A stretch of 64,000 bases of DNA from Annona cherimola (GCA_030490835.1 CM059971.1:97740595-97804594), one strand, 5' to 3'. Counted from the stretch's first letter, positions 47,532 through 59,521 are shown. Numbers and translations are program-made. The notes: generated by a model not told the origin, from the letters alone.

Positions 47532-48378
47532 ATGGACCACGTCCAACGTATATTTGTGGGGCCCGGAGAACCCTCGAACTATGTTAATCCCCAATCCCTC
47601 CCAAGTACAAGTGCATTGCTAAGGAGAAGATATCAATGGACAAAGGTTCAAGATAGAAAGCTTGTCGAGGTTCTCCTTCATAACTTACATACAGGCACTA
47701 TAGAGGCAAACAAATTTAAAGATGTTGTTCTCCAGGCCATTGCGCAAGAACTAAGTAATTTTTTCTTGGTGACCATCACACCCAATAATGTCAAGAATCG
47801 TGTACATGGAATGAGGAAAACCTATGGAATGTACTGAACTATACTCAACAAGATAGGCATGGGATGGAAGCATCACAAGAATCGATTTGATGGTCCTTTG
47901 CACGTTTGGAATGCGCTGATTGAGGTATGAATATCTTTACGAACTCTATTTTGAAATTTATGCATATGATTGTTTAATGGTCAATGGGATCCTGAACCAT
48001 GCATTCTTTATCATGAATTTGCAGCATGATAATAGGTACAAAAGACTGATGAAGCCTCAGCACCTAAGTTATGATGACCTGCATGAGTTGTTTGGAGGTA
48101 ATCGTGCCACTAGGGAGTACATGCGCCCTAGGGGGTCACATTCCACACCCCCATATGAAGACACCAAGGAAGAGGAGCATGAAGATGACTTCTCGATGGA
48201 GACCCCACACACCGAGGAAACAGTCATTGGATCCTTAGCACTGCTCCATCGGTTGTTGTGGTCTCCTACGCACACTCGCAGTTCTTCTTTACATGCTCCC
48301 ATTTATGTAGGACCCGTTTATGCACTCTTAGATTATCACATTGCTTGTTGTGTTATGGAATCATTAGGAACAAACTAA
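47532..48378 (+). pseudogene. Myb/SANT-like DNA-binding protein of the Harbinger element (ORF1 type)
   Basis: The first block (47532-47837) encodes 101 residues with a Myb/SANT-like (trihelix-type, Myb_DNA-bind_3) start: YQWTKVQDRKLVEVLL, then VKNRVHGMRKTYG. A TGA at 47835-47837 interrupts the domain; past it the frame continues with WKHHKNRF and VWNALIE to a donor at 47924/47925. The next block starts at 48025 (HDNRYKRLMKPQHLSYDDLHELFGG) and runs to 48378. This YDDL/LFG ending is typical of the plant family. In PIF/Harbinger elements a Myb-like protein helps the transposase reach the nucleus or the element ends. The stop makes this copy probably inactive. Confidence 0.82.
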
Positions 48379-48391
48379 TGAATTTCTTCTT

Positions 48392-48718
48392 ATGATCTAT
48401 GTCATGCTTGTGAACAAATTGGTCAAGAAACGGATGGTGCGGGTGTACGTTGTATTTGTTGGCCGTGTGCCTGGTATATATAGGACATGGTCTGAAGCAC
48501 ACACTCAGGTAAACGGGTTCAAAGGAGCGTGTTACCAAGCCTTTAAAATCGAAGTAGAAGTTGAGGAGGCGTGGACATCTTATATGCAGCCCAAGAAAAT
48601 GGAACAAGCAAAATCTGTGATCACCTTATGTGATTGCCCAGAATGTGTTAGGTCATCTAGCACGGCGATGATGAATCTTAGTTTTTGCAAGGCCTGTGGT
48701 AAACGGCCTAATGTGTAG
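48392..48718 (+). CDS. Small protein with RNase H1 N-terminal / viroplasmin-type domain and Cys-rich tail
   Basis: 108 codons. Residues ~16-60 match the fold known as RNase H1 N-terminal or Cauli_VI domain: VYVVFVGRVPGIYRTW, then VNGFKGACYQAF. In cellular RNase H1 and in caulimovirus proteins this small domain binds RNA/DNA hybrids or double-stranded RNA. Here no RNase H catalytic domain follows; instead the C-terminus has CDCPEC and CKACGK, four to five Cys that could bind zinc. It lies 13 bp after the Myb-like frame and inside the Harbinger ends. It could be the last exon of the Myb-like gene (an AG acceptor precedes codon ~14) or a separate third ORF; no in-frame damage is visible. Its role in the element is unknown. 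Confidence 0.75.
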   Translation: MIYVMLVNKLVKKRMVRVYVVFVGRVPGIYRTWSEAHTQVNGFKGACYQAFKIEVEVEEAWTSYMQPKKMEQAKSVITLCDCPECVRSSSTAMMNLSFCKACGKRPNV

Positions 48719-49729
48719 ATAGTACATGCAGACATGTAAGATTGATATAAGTTATGTAGGATGGTACCAGGATTATGAGTTTAGCTATAAATGATGTGCT
48801 TTGTAACAGGTACGTGTTCGTCCTTGTTGACCTACTGATCCCGGTCTACTGAATATATTTGAATTCCTCATGTTGTCCTGGGTAGATGTATCACTCTTTC
48901 CATGGATTATGACAAAATTATTCCGTTCAACCAAACATTGCACCATCATAGATTATCCTAGAAATATATACAAAGTGCTCCCGACCAAATTAAACTATGC
49001 ACGATAAAGCCCCTACGTGCATTGGGACATATGAATTCAATTTTTCCACAGTAACGAAAAATGGTTTAAACTGTCATGGTTCAAGTACTTGAAATGGGAA
49101 AGCAACGTCCATCATATGGAAATACTTTTGATAAATGCAATCCAATGATAAAACGCACTCCCTCCTAAGTTGTTGAAAATGGCAATGTATTGGGAAACCT
49201 TTCTTTTACCAAAAAAAATTGGTGGTATTACTCGTCTCTATTATAGGGTCAAATGCTCCCGGCCGCTTATAATCTTCAATCTTCTCATAATCTATACAAA
49301 ATAGAAAATACTAATTATCGAATTTATCACCTTGCAGAAATTGTTTTCATAAGTAATGTTTTTTTATATCCCCGTCAGATTACTTTTGTAAAACAAAATA
49401 AACATATACAGTTACTTTTTAGTAATAATGGATAAACATGATCTTATCCATGTGTCTAGTAGAGTGACATGATTTTAGATTTAATAATATTTGGAGCATA
49501 TATAGGATGATCCTCACATTTTAAAAAATAATATGTTAAAAGATAAATTCAATATTATCTGGCGTAGAATGTTTTGTCTACCGAACATTCTCTGTCATTT
49601 TTATGAATCATTAATTAAAAACATAATCTAATTTTTCAGATTAGTATGACTTCTGAAATCCGTAACACTCATCTGCTGTATATGTAACACTCATCTTATA
49701 TTTTTGATCTAATTAATAAATAAATAAAT
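48719..49729. other. 3' non-coding part of the Harbinger element
   Basis: AT-rich DNA inside the inverted ends with no frame of note. Confidence 0.5.
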
Positions 49730-50225
49730 AGTTATTTACTTACCGGATTTTTTAAACATACAAGTTTTCGATCAAAGTAATTTTCGATAAAATTATAAAA
49801 TAAAATGTGTTTAATAAATTAAATGATTTTAATTTTAAAGTTTGAACATGGAGTAATATTTTTATTTTTATAAAAATAAAAATGACATCGTGTGTGTGGT
49901 GCCCGACCTTTTAGCGGGTCTGACGGGAAAGCACAATTAGTTTTCATTCTCCATTATTCTCTAAACAAACACATCACATAATTAATTTATTTATTTATGA
50001 ATTAAATGTATTGGATAAGATTATTTACTTACCATTCTTTCTAGTTATTTACTTACCGGATTTTTTAAATACAAGTTTTCGATCAAAGTAATCTTCGATA
50101 AATAATACAATAAAATGTGTCTAATAAGTTAAATAATTTTAATTTTAAAGTTGAAAATCAGGTAATATTTTTATTTTTATAAAAATAAAAATGATGTCGT
50201 GGGTGTGGTGCGTGGCCTTTCAGCG
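49730..50225 (+). repeat. Direct duplication of about 185 bp (313-bp period) near the right end of the Harbinger element
   Basis: 49730-49915 and 50043-50225 share gttatttacttaccggat, caagttttcgatcaaagtaa and ttatttttataaaaataaaaatga with small differences, separated by about 127 bp of other sequence. It is subterminal, where such elements often carry transposase binding sites. Confidence 0.8.
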
Positions 50226-50503
50226 TCCTGCATTCACGTCGTGTCCATGGCGGTCTACCATGCACGAGCGTGCCTTGTACAGAACAACGACGACTTGGGT
50301 TGCTGCTCCCACCGAGACTTCCACCGTTTGTTGCTTTGACTAGGTACTGTGCAGTACCAACTATTGTCAGCTATAAATTCCAGCTATCATGCATGTATTA
50401 ATTCGCCGGTATAGCAGTTATCATCGTGCATTAATTCGCCGGTACAGCTGCGACACCAGCTACGAATGAATGACTATTTTAAGCTCAAAAATACGTCACA
50501 GAG

Positions 50504-50527
50504 TTTTCGACCAAACCAAACGCACCC
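50504..50527 (-). repeat. Right terminal inverted repeat of the Harbinger element
   Basis: Ends ...ccaaaccaaacgcaccc; read on the minus strand it begins GGGTGCGTTTGGTTTGGTCG, matching the left end but for two C/T differences. Confidence 0.88.
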
Positions 50528-52462
50528 AAAAAGTAATAATTTTGTCAGATATAGTTAATAGTTTTAGTTGCATACAAATTGACTGAAATCGACTAATGGT
50601 TTGATGTCATGCACAAATATATACTTCTGGATATGGCAGACAATTAAGCAAATATTGCTCTGTCCGGATGCTCTTCCTATCTTTAGTATTCAAATTTCTA
50701 AGCCGGCATCATGGGTTCTGCTTTGGATGCATTCCAATGTCAATTGTAAGATTCCAGATCACTAATTTAGAGATTACAAGTGCTGCATGGGTAACTAATA
50801 TTTAAAGAAAGAAAGGGGTAGCAGGGATGAAAACGCAGGCAAGTGTAGGTATATAGAATCCTTGCCTCGTGACTTTCTCTGGGAAAAAGCTTGCTGAAGC
50901 TTTCTTTCCCCACTTGCAGTTTTAGAATGGAGCCACATATAGCATTTGAATTGGGCTAAGAATCTTTATAAAAAAAAAAGGCTTAGAAGAGGATAAACCC
51001 ACCATTAAGATTTGCTCCAATTGGCTCGTAGGAAGAGAGTTTACTTTTGCTCTATGAAGCGCATGATGTTGGCTAATTTTGGTTGTATTTTCGTATATCT
51101 TTTTTTGTTGGTGGCTTCATGGGGAGATTAGATGATGAAGATTCAGCCTAATTGGTTTTTATGCTGTTCTTTTTATCTGCCACTTTATGTATCAGGATGA
51201 TAAAAAGATCAGTCCATGCTAATGCTGGACTTGGTCAGATGTGCTGAACAATTTTACTTGTGCAGGTATTTTGAGATAATAAAATAATAAAAAAAAGCTT
51301 CATAGCTTCATATCAATTAAGTTCTGTTTGTTTATATGGATTTCTGTGTTCCCTTAGAATAGCTGCCTTTGTACAATATATTCGATACGCTTACGAATAT
51401 CATGTTGAGTTGTCACAATATTTAAAAATTTCATCTTTCAGACTGATTTGCAATGTCCTTTTGCTTTTGGAGAGGGAATGAATCTTTACCAGTGTGGTCC
51501 AAACATTCTTATGGGAAGAGATGAATCGGATGCTTACTCCCCTTTCAACTGTTCCTGTCATTTGGTTCCAAGGGATACTTGACGACGTATGGTGTATGTT
51601 AGAATTATCCTAGTGAGAGATCCATTCTTATTCTCGAGGATGCATTAGGAACAAGTCTAGACCTACAGATTTATGTTTTCTTTCTTTTATTCCTTCGGTC
51701 CTACTGAAATTACCTCAGGGCTGCTGCTGCTGCTGCAGCTGCACTGCCCTTGCTGGGGGGCAAAGAAGGGAGAAGATAGGCGCTACTGATATATGAACGA
51801 ATGAGGCTGGGAGAGGATAGCAGACGCTCACAGCGGATGTGTGCTTGAATGATGTTGTGTGTGGAGATTTTTTTTTTTAAATCCCGTGGTTAGCCATTGA
51901 GATCTTCATTTGGCCTTCTAAATAGTGATATTCGGCAGAGACTGCGTCCAAAGGTTATTACAGACGGTAACAAAAATGCTAAAGCCAAGGTTTGCACCCT
52001 CAATTCGGTAGGGCTGTTTTTTTTTTTTTTTTTTTCTTTTTTTTCTTTTTTGGGTTCAACCTTCAGCTTTGTTGCTTTCGTGCCGAAGGGCCTCAGCATG
52101 CGTCATCCACTGACCACTGCTGCTGTGATCTGCGCCTCTCGTGACCATTGTATGCCAGGCTGGGCATTGCCAACTTGCCGCCCTCTTCGTTCAGATAAAC
52201 TGTTACCCGATCATCCTTTCCACTGATCTGTGGACATGACTGAATATACTTAGGCCCGTGTCGATTTGTCGTGGTCAGTCATTGGCCAACTGATGCTCAC
52301 AAACTAGGCGAGCCGCTCACCCACAGATCTGTCAATTGATCTAAAATCAACGGTGGTCATGGTTGGATGCATTGCTCAAATCTCGTGTCATATAGAACCG
52401 AATCCTCATTAACGCAAACCACTTCTCGGGACAATTCGAAGTGAGTGCTTTTTATCAACTAA
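50528..52462. other. Intergenic DNA without a recognised gene
   Basis: Only short frames. A CTG run stands at 51720-51740 and a T run at 52017-52034. The frame at 51897-52226 is open on both strands and matches nothing known to me. Confidence 0.5.
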
Positions 52463-52725
52463 CGTTGTGTTTGGAAAGTGATAAAATTTTTAATAAAAAA
52501 TTTTAGTATAAATGTTTTTGAAACATGAAAACGATAAAAGTAATAATAAAAAATAAAGATAATAAAGTTAAAATAGATAAGTTAAATATACGGATACTTG
52601 TGTAGAAATAATTAAAAAGTAAGGTAGTTATATACGAAGAAATAAGAGATAATTAAAAAAATAAAGTAGTTGTGGTGAATGAAAATTTTTAAATTGAAAA
52701 ACTTTATGTGTTAACAAGAATCTCA
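52463..52725 (+). repeat. MITE family A, copy 11
   Basis: Starts gttgtgtttggaaagtgataaaa and contains aataaagttaaaataga and gtaaggtagttatat, the family blocks. Confidence 0.65.
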
Positions 52726-53612
52726 TAAAAATGAAAATTGTATTTCGGTCTTTCTATAGCAAATGGAGCGAAAAAGAGGAATCGTGACTAGCTTGCATAT
52801 GGAGAATGGACACAGACAACCAACAATCCACAAAAGAAGCAAAAGAGTAAGCTTTTCATTAGTGAATAGTAATGGTCTCCCACTTATAGCGGTTTGCTAA
52901 CAAGTAGCGATAAAATACATTGTCGCTTTGCCTACAAGACATATAAAATTAGAAATGCAGTACAATGTGGATTAACACAATGGGAACACTATAGTTGGGG
53001 AACCTAGCTCTTGGCACTTCACCCCCTCAATGCTTTCTTTATCTTGTGTATTATGTTTTGCTCATAAGTGTCTCACTCTTTCTGGACGCATGTAACTTGA
53101 GTGTTATGCTTGGGCATATAACTAGTATTTTTTTGTCCTAAACAGTATTTTACCCATGTCTAAAAGAAATTAATACCAAATTAAATTACCACGATGCCCT
53201 TGTAATGCAATGGCATCTCTTTAATTATATTAATTTAAGTTATATGTTTTTAAAAATAATTTTATAACAATTTAAATAAATATATAAATGGTTGAAAGTA
53301 ATATTTATTATTTATTCAAATATATATTTATTTCTATGTTTGTTTATTTAAATTTATTTTTTAATAAAATCTTGATGACTTAAATTTTAAAGTGACATCA
53401 TCTACGAAAAGAGCACCGTTGTAATTTTTCATTTGATAATTTGCACCAACATTAATTTTTTTTATAAAAATAAAAAAAATTACTATAATTAACTCTACCA
53501 CTTAAAAAGTTACACGTAGAGGCATGATATCGGGATAACAAGTATACCGGATCCACTCATTTTGTGCCGACTGTTACAGCGGCACAATGTGCACTCCATT
53601 TCCAATGCAGTA
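52726..53612. other. Intergenic AT-rich DNA without a recognised gene
   Basis: No frame above 60 codons and no repeat structure I can bound. Confidence 0.45.
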
Positions 53613-53620
53613 GCCAGTAG

Positions 53621-54306
53621 TAGTGGTGGGAATTTGGGCGGGTCGACCCGTGACCCGGTATTGACCCGACCCGTTTTTGGCCGGGTAAAACTAATATATT
53701 TTTGACCTGGTATAGGGATGGGTTAGAAATTTTGACCCGAATTCAAAAATAGGGTTGGGGTGGGTCAACCATGTCCCGACCCGAAGAGTCCGACCCGCCC
53801 CGCATATATAAATTTATTAAAAATTATAAGACTATATTGAAATATTATTATTATTTTCTTTCAAATTTCTCACTTTTTTATAATCAACTCTATCAACAAT
53901 AGAAGAATCAATTTATTCAAAATGCAATATAAGAATCAATAAAAAATTTGTACGATATAACCCTCATGTGTAATTATATATTAACCTATTTTAATAAATG
54001 TATACTATATTTTCAAATGTTTTGTTTTCTTAATTATGTATTTTTTAATAATTAGTGAAATATTGAAACATATAATATTTAAATTTAGTATAGATGTATA
54101 CTTATGTTTGATAGATATATAAATTTTGAAAATTATCTTATTTGATCCGTATTTTTTACCCGACCCGATATTCCGAAACCGGTCCGATAACGACCCGAAT
54201 TTTGTCCCTAGACTAGTAGAAAAAAATAAAGGTCAAATCGACCTTGTCCCGACCCGGTATAAAATATGAAAAGTAGAGCCCTGACCCGCCCCGGTTCCCA
54301 CCCCTA
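53621..54306. mobile_element. Non-autonomous hAT-like element (686 bp)
   Basis: Flanked by GCCAGTAG (53613-53620) and GCCGGTAG (54307-54314), an 8-bp duplication with one mismatch. The ends TAGTGGTGGGAA and TTCCCACCCCTA are inverted repeats with one mismatch. Both subterminal zones are dense in gacccgacccg motifs. The AT-rich centre has no frame. Confidence 0.85.
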
Positions 54307-54314
54307 GCCGGTAG

Positions 54315-54914
54315 GCCGATGAAAAGGCATCAGGAACGCGTAGAAGATATTTTTTTCTGCATGACAGAGCCAGGTGCCAGCGGGATACGTCCAAAAGCAG
54401 AATCTCCTCCTGCACCTTATGCAACGGTCTATCATTGGACCACCCAAGTGCAATTGCATCCGTGGGCGTACACGCCTCAGCTGTGGTCGCCACGAATTTC
54501 GCATCTGTTGCCATGAAATTTCTGATCTACGGAAAGGCGCAGCCGTCTTCTCGACACTTCTGGTGGATCCTTCTATGGGATCTGTGGTGTGGAATGCCCA
54601 ACCACGAGAAAAAAATCTCATCTGGTGCAATTACGGAGCTTCGGCATTTCTCTCCTGCTCCTCTCTGTGTGTCGCCACATCAACGATGCGGATCGGGCAA
54701 TCATGAGCTCATACTCCTATACTCACGTTCCCCGATGGAGAATAAATTTCCTTGTCATATGTGGCATTCATGGGATGCCTTTCAAACCTCTACCTTGTGG
54801 GCCCCACTTAGGTCCAACGCTAGACAGCATCTTTATTACCTTTCGGCGACTCCTACACAGAGACGCCTGACTTTCATCTAACTAGTGCTTTCTTCTTTTA
54901 ATTTTTTTTTAAAA
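54315..54914. other. Intergenic DNA without a recognised gene
   Basis: A GC-richer stretch with overlapping frames of 90-150 codons on both strands. The translated products look like random peptide and no splice chain stands out. Confidence 0.45.
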
Positions 54915-55160
54915 AAGATTATGTTTCGAAAGTGAGAACTTTTTTAGTGTAAAAATTTTTAAAATAAAAAATACTATGATATAATTGAAATAATAATAAT
55001 AAATAAAGATAATAAAGTTAAATTTCATAAGTTAGTTACATATGTAGTTGTGTAGAAATAATTGAAAAGCAAGATAGTTATACATAAAGATGTGAAAAAA
55101 TAATTTTAAAAATAAGATAGTTGTAAAGTATAAAAAGTTTTTGGTAAAACAAACACACCA
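54915..55160 (+). repeat. MITE family A, copy 12
   Basis: Starts attatgtttcgaaagtgagaac and ends ggtaaaacaaacacac. Carries gataataaagttaaat and gaaaagcaagatagttat. Confidence 0.65.
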
Positions 55161-55439
55161 AAAAAAAACTTTTATTCTTGATCAAAAAGAGTTTGATACA
55201 ACGAATTTTGGATAAAACTTGGTAAGGAATCCCACTAAAACAAAGCTAAGTCAAAATTTATAGTTGCTTAAGAAGCTATGTGTCATCCTTTATCAAAAAA
55301 AAAAAGAAAGTAGAGAAATTGAAGAGATTGGATTGCCATAACTTGAGCTTTAATACCCATAAGTAATGTACTCGCAATTAACAAGATAGGATAGTCTTTA
55401 TTTGGAAAGCCAATTAAAGATAAGGAATCACTCTCCATC

Positions 55440-56110
55440 TAAAGCTATTGCGTCTTCAATTTTGCTCCTCATTCAATGCCAAACTGGATGACCATTGCCT
55501 CCATGATCAGAGAATCTGCAATCCTTGTTATCCTCCAACACTTAACCGCTAAGAAGCTTCCTTTTGAATCCCTTAATAATACTCCAAACCCCATACAATC
55601 GTTCCTATTTCTTCTTCCATCCACATTGATTTTTAGACCACCACAAATTGATCTCATCCATCTAGTAATAAGTTCCTTATTCATCATGTTTAGTCCTCCC
55701 ACTAGCTTTGCTGTTTTTAGTTTATCACTATATCTCCTGCACCATTCTAATATGTCCTTAAAAAATAGGTTGGTAGTTAGATTCTCTTGCCTAATTTCTA
55801 ACATACCATATTCTCCGACATAAGAGAATAAATATGGCCAGATTTTCTTCTTCATTCAGCCTTACTATCTACTTAAATATGCATTCCACTGCCATTCTTG
55901 GAGTCCAAAGATTTCTATCTTCCACCAAGTTTCTTCTATGCTTTGCAATCCTCTCATAAAAGACAAAGAGATGCTATGAGTCCTCGCTGGCACATCGATA
56001 CAACAAACAGATTGGATCCACCTTTATGCCCCTGCCAATGAGTTTACATTTTGTTCGTAGAGCATTCTGAAAATATCTCCAACCAAAGATTTTGATTTTG
56101 CCGGGGAGTG
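55440..56110 (-). pseudogene. LINE (non-LTR retrotransposon) 3' relic: zf-RVT and RNase H-like region
   Basis: On the minus strand the right part encodes a zf-RVT-like segment (LPGKIKIFGWRYFQNALRTK, then ICLLYRCASEDS) followed by an in-frame TAG and HLFVFYERIAK. Further left an open frame of 128 codons (55469-55855) carries an RNase H-like start (KINVDG, then GFGVLLRDSKGSFLA) and the acidic EAMVIQFGIE. The order zf-RVT then RNase H fits the 3' end of plant LINEs. Stops and frame changes show it is dead, and no reverse transcriptase core is present. Confidence 0.78.
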
Positions 56111-56199
56111 TTGCTTTCCGGATTTACTTGAACACTTTTTTTATGACATATTATTACTCGCACCTCTGGAGATTCTTGCAAAAAAAAGAAAAGTTAGAT

Positions 56200-56645
56200 T
56201 TTATTAGCTTGTGACATTTGCCTTTAATTTCTTATATAATTACAATGTTTCATAAACTTTTCTTATATCCATAACGTTTCAACATAAATTCCTTTCATGC
56301 TTATACCATTAATGCAATTGTTATCTACTGTATTGAATAGATGATTTTGCGCATTTAGAATTTTCTAATTGGGACAATTCATTCCCTATATAACTCAAAT
56401 AATAATAATAAATCATCAATATGTGACATTAAATGATTCAAAAGTCATATTAAGGGAAAATCATTTTAATTAGGAAAATTTTTAGAGCAACAAAATCATA
56501 TTTTCAATAGGATAGTTAACAATTGCGTTAACGATGTGGGTATAATAAGAATTTATGATGAAATGTTAAAAATGTAAGAGGAATTTGTAAAATATTATGG
56601 GTATGTTAGAAATTAGGTACAAATATTGTGGGTATAAAAAAAAAT
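56200..56645. repeat. Long inverted-repeat element, family C copy 2
   Basis: The left arm holds cctttaatttcttatataattac and cttatatccataacg; the right arm holds the complement, with gtgggtataataag and gttagaaattaggtac. The arms are about 120 bp and diverged. Confidence 0.6.
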
Positions 56646-57831
56646 TTCGCACTTAAATTCTAATTCAAGATTCGGCACCATCATGTATGTTTAGATTTGT
56701 GTAATAAAAAGGATGATGATAAAATTGGATTTTAAAACAAACGTAATACGAAATGATCGCTAGATATATAAATAATGATGGACAGTAGAATTATTAAAAT
56801 ACGGTAGCTAAGATACCACAATATTTTTCAACTCATATAACAAGTGGTAGTTATGTATTTTTCATTGTTTAACTAAAGCGAAAAAAAAAAAAAAAATTAG
56901 ATTCGACTCCAAAAAGGAAAACGGGTGAAAATCTCAAGATTTTCGAAGGTGATATAATATTTTAACCGCCTGATAAAATGACAATACCCAGGGTATGGAT
57001 ACGCAAAAAACCAAGCTAGAAAAAAGTGTGATTTTTTAAAATCCATTTTTAAATAACAATAACGGGCATACGTGTGTACATGACTACAACCCAATATTTT
57101 AACTAGCAATTAATCGGTGGAAGCAAATTCTGAGACCATTTCCTCCTGCTTTTGAACGCCAACCGAAGGACACACATATTTTGGTTCGCAAGCCTACATT
57201 TTACAGGTTGCAATTTTCTTTGTTTCCAATTAATTGCGTGACAGCAACGGTTTTCTCGCGCATGCTTACTTGTTTGCCACTGAAATGCACTCCGTGGAAT
57301 GTTTGCAGACACTCGTTTGCACGCGTTGGAGATTCTCGCTCCAAAAGATTTTCTGCAGTACCTGTCTCAGAATACCACTCGAGAAAGTCGCAAAACTCGA
57401 TCACACATCTCTTGTAATCCGTTTCTCAGTAACGTTTGGTAATCGATTCCTCGGATTTCTCATGGTTTGTTTTCTCCGGTATATTATCTAATAAATGATT
57501 TAATATTCTAACTTTATCTCTATCATTTCCCATCATTCACACAATTTTCAATTTTTTTTTTTTTTACCACTTCATATTCCATTACAAAATCTTACCAAAA
57601 TTCACACTCGCAAATGTTACCTAACTCTTTTTTTTTTTTTTTTTAATACCGCTGAGTCAGGATAAGTAAAGCAGCTCAAGAAATTGATTTTTTTAATAAA
57701 AGAGCAAATATATATATTTATTTTTAAAATTTCAAAACTAGGAATCAAATTTAAAATCCAAACATACTAGTTAATTGAAAAGTATAAAAAATAGGAATTA
57801 ACCATCTGATTATGAAATTTAGACTTAGGCA
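56646..57831. other. Intergenic DNA with a family A MITE fragment
   Basis: No gene recognised. A reverse fragment of family A may lie at 57490-57610 (ctaactttatctctatcattt). Poly-T runs occur near 57550 and 57630. Confidence 0.4.
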
Positions 57832-58314
57832 AATTTCAAATACACTCATAAGTTAAACTCCTAATTCCAAATATAATTATAATGTTTTAATATTTCTAAA
57901 TATATTCATATAGTTTACCAAATACTCTATTCATACCAATATTGTTAAATATCTATTAAACAAGTTGTCGGCTCTTCTATAAAATGAGGAATATTCCCAA
58001 CTCTTAATATAATTTTGAAGTTAACTCACTCATAGCTAAAAACTCGCATCCAAATAATCTATGACTATATGGATAGTTCAAAAGTATTAAAATTTTATTT
58101 GAATGTGATTTTTAACTTCACATCAAAATTGCACTTGAGTATATTTGTCATTTTACCTAGAGGCTAATGGCATATTGAACAAATACATAACAACATTGGT
58201 ATAAATAGAATTTTGGGCAAGTTATGTGGTATATTTAAGATTATTAAAATATCATGATTACATTTTGGAATTGCTACAAAATTCGTATGTATATTTGGAA
58301 TTTGCCTTTAGATT
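57832..58314. repeat. Long inverted-repeat element, family C copy 3
   Basis: The left arm starts gcaaatttcaaatacactc and includes caaatataattataatg; the right arm ends gtatatttggaatttgc. Further inward cattcataccaatattgtt pairs with aacattggtataaat. Arms about 130 bp. Confidence 0.68.
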
Positions 58315-59518
58315 TAAAATGAACACAATGCAACAAAATATATTAGACGACTTAGATCTTGCCATGTTAACATGCTAATGATTCGTTTGCCCGGGTTCTT
58401 GAGCTTAAACTTTTGCCTTTTTCGCTTGAGGTAGCGCACTAGGCTTGCACCTTCAAAACATTGTTATCAACATTGGCCTACTGTGCCTTGCCCAAGCTTA
58501 GCTTAGTGCCCAGCGCACATGCCAATACTGGGCCACACTCGGTGCCAGCCCTACCACAAATTGCCAAAGGGCAAACTGAAATTATTCCAACAAGAGTCTT
58601 TCTTCAATTATTGTCGCATTTTGTCCTTTTCTGACAAATTTCAAAGGACCAATTTGTAAAAAAATTTAAAATTTAAAAATAGCAACGTGTGAACATACAA
58701 GGAATTTATGATATGTAACCTTCATATATAAATTATTTTACATATTTTTACTGTCTTTCAATTAACCAATTCTCATGCATTTAATTAATATTTTAATTAT
58801 TCCATCAAAAAATTAATCTTGTAATTACAGAAAATTTGAATTAATATCCCATTGACATGCATATTTTAAGCATAATTTTTATTCTTAAATTATATATTCT
58901 TTTAATTCTCTAGGAATATACATATGTAATACTATTAGATTATGTCATTAAATATCCCTGAAATTCCTATGCATATTACAAAATTCTTTACATGATTTTT
59001 TATCATGAATTCTCTATATAATTAATTAAGGAAAATATAATTAATTTACATAATATAAAATTATTTACATGCGTAAAATATCATTAGATGCATGGTATGC
59101 AAAGCATACTTAAATATTAATGTGCCAAGCTTATTGAACAATCCAATCATGTTCTCATGCCAAATTATTTAAGAATTCATCTTTTCCACACAAATTATCC
59201 TATACAAACTTGGACTAGTAAATTTAAAAAAATTCAAAATCACTGCTAGAGATATTAAAGTCTAGTCTTAATTCTAATTTATTTAAAAAGTTCAACCCTG
59301 TTATGTTTATTAACTCATTTAAAAACTTTGACTCTAATCCATTTATGATTCATTTAATAAATGAGTTGGCGAGTTATAATAAGTTATTTATATATACTAC
59401 AAATAAGTAGAAACCAAGCAAATTTAAAGTATTGATTAGCTTAGAAACAAACGTATTAATATGAACATCTCAATTCTAGGCTGAGATCAAATATAAATAA
59501 ATGAGAGGGAAAACAATA
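58315..59518. other. Intergenic AT-rich DNA without a recognised gene
   Basis: Very AT-rich and closed in all frames beyond short stretches. Confidence 0.45.
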
Positions 59519-59521
59519 TTA

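Larger units (their letters stand above)
43298..50527 (+). mobile_element. PIF/Harbinger DNA transposon, 7.2 kb, with transposase, Myb-like and RNase H1-N ORFs
   Basis: The ends form inverted repeats: GGGCGCGTTTGGTTCGGTCG at the left and its near-inverse ending at 50527 at the right, matching at 22 of 24 positions through GAAAACTC. AAA stands next to both ends, a possible 3-bp target duplication; this superfamily normally duplicates TWA. Inside, all on the plus strand, lie a decayed DDE transposase (45709-47161), a Myb/SANT-like gene (47532-48378) and a small RNase H1-N-domain ORF (48392-48718). A hAT-like element (43669-45035) is inserted near the left end, so the Harbinger element itself is about 5.86 kb. 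The stops in the transposase mean it cannot move unaided. Confidence 0.85.

Noticed and set aside
54304..54881. Overlapping frames of 65-148 codons on both strands right of the third hAT-like element
   Set aside because: Five frames overlap on two strands without a recognisable domain; none has a supporting splice chain.
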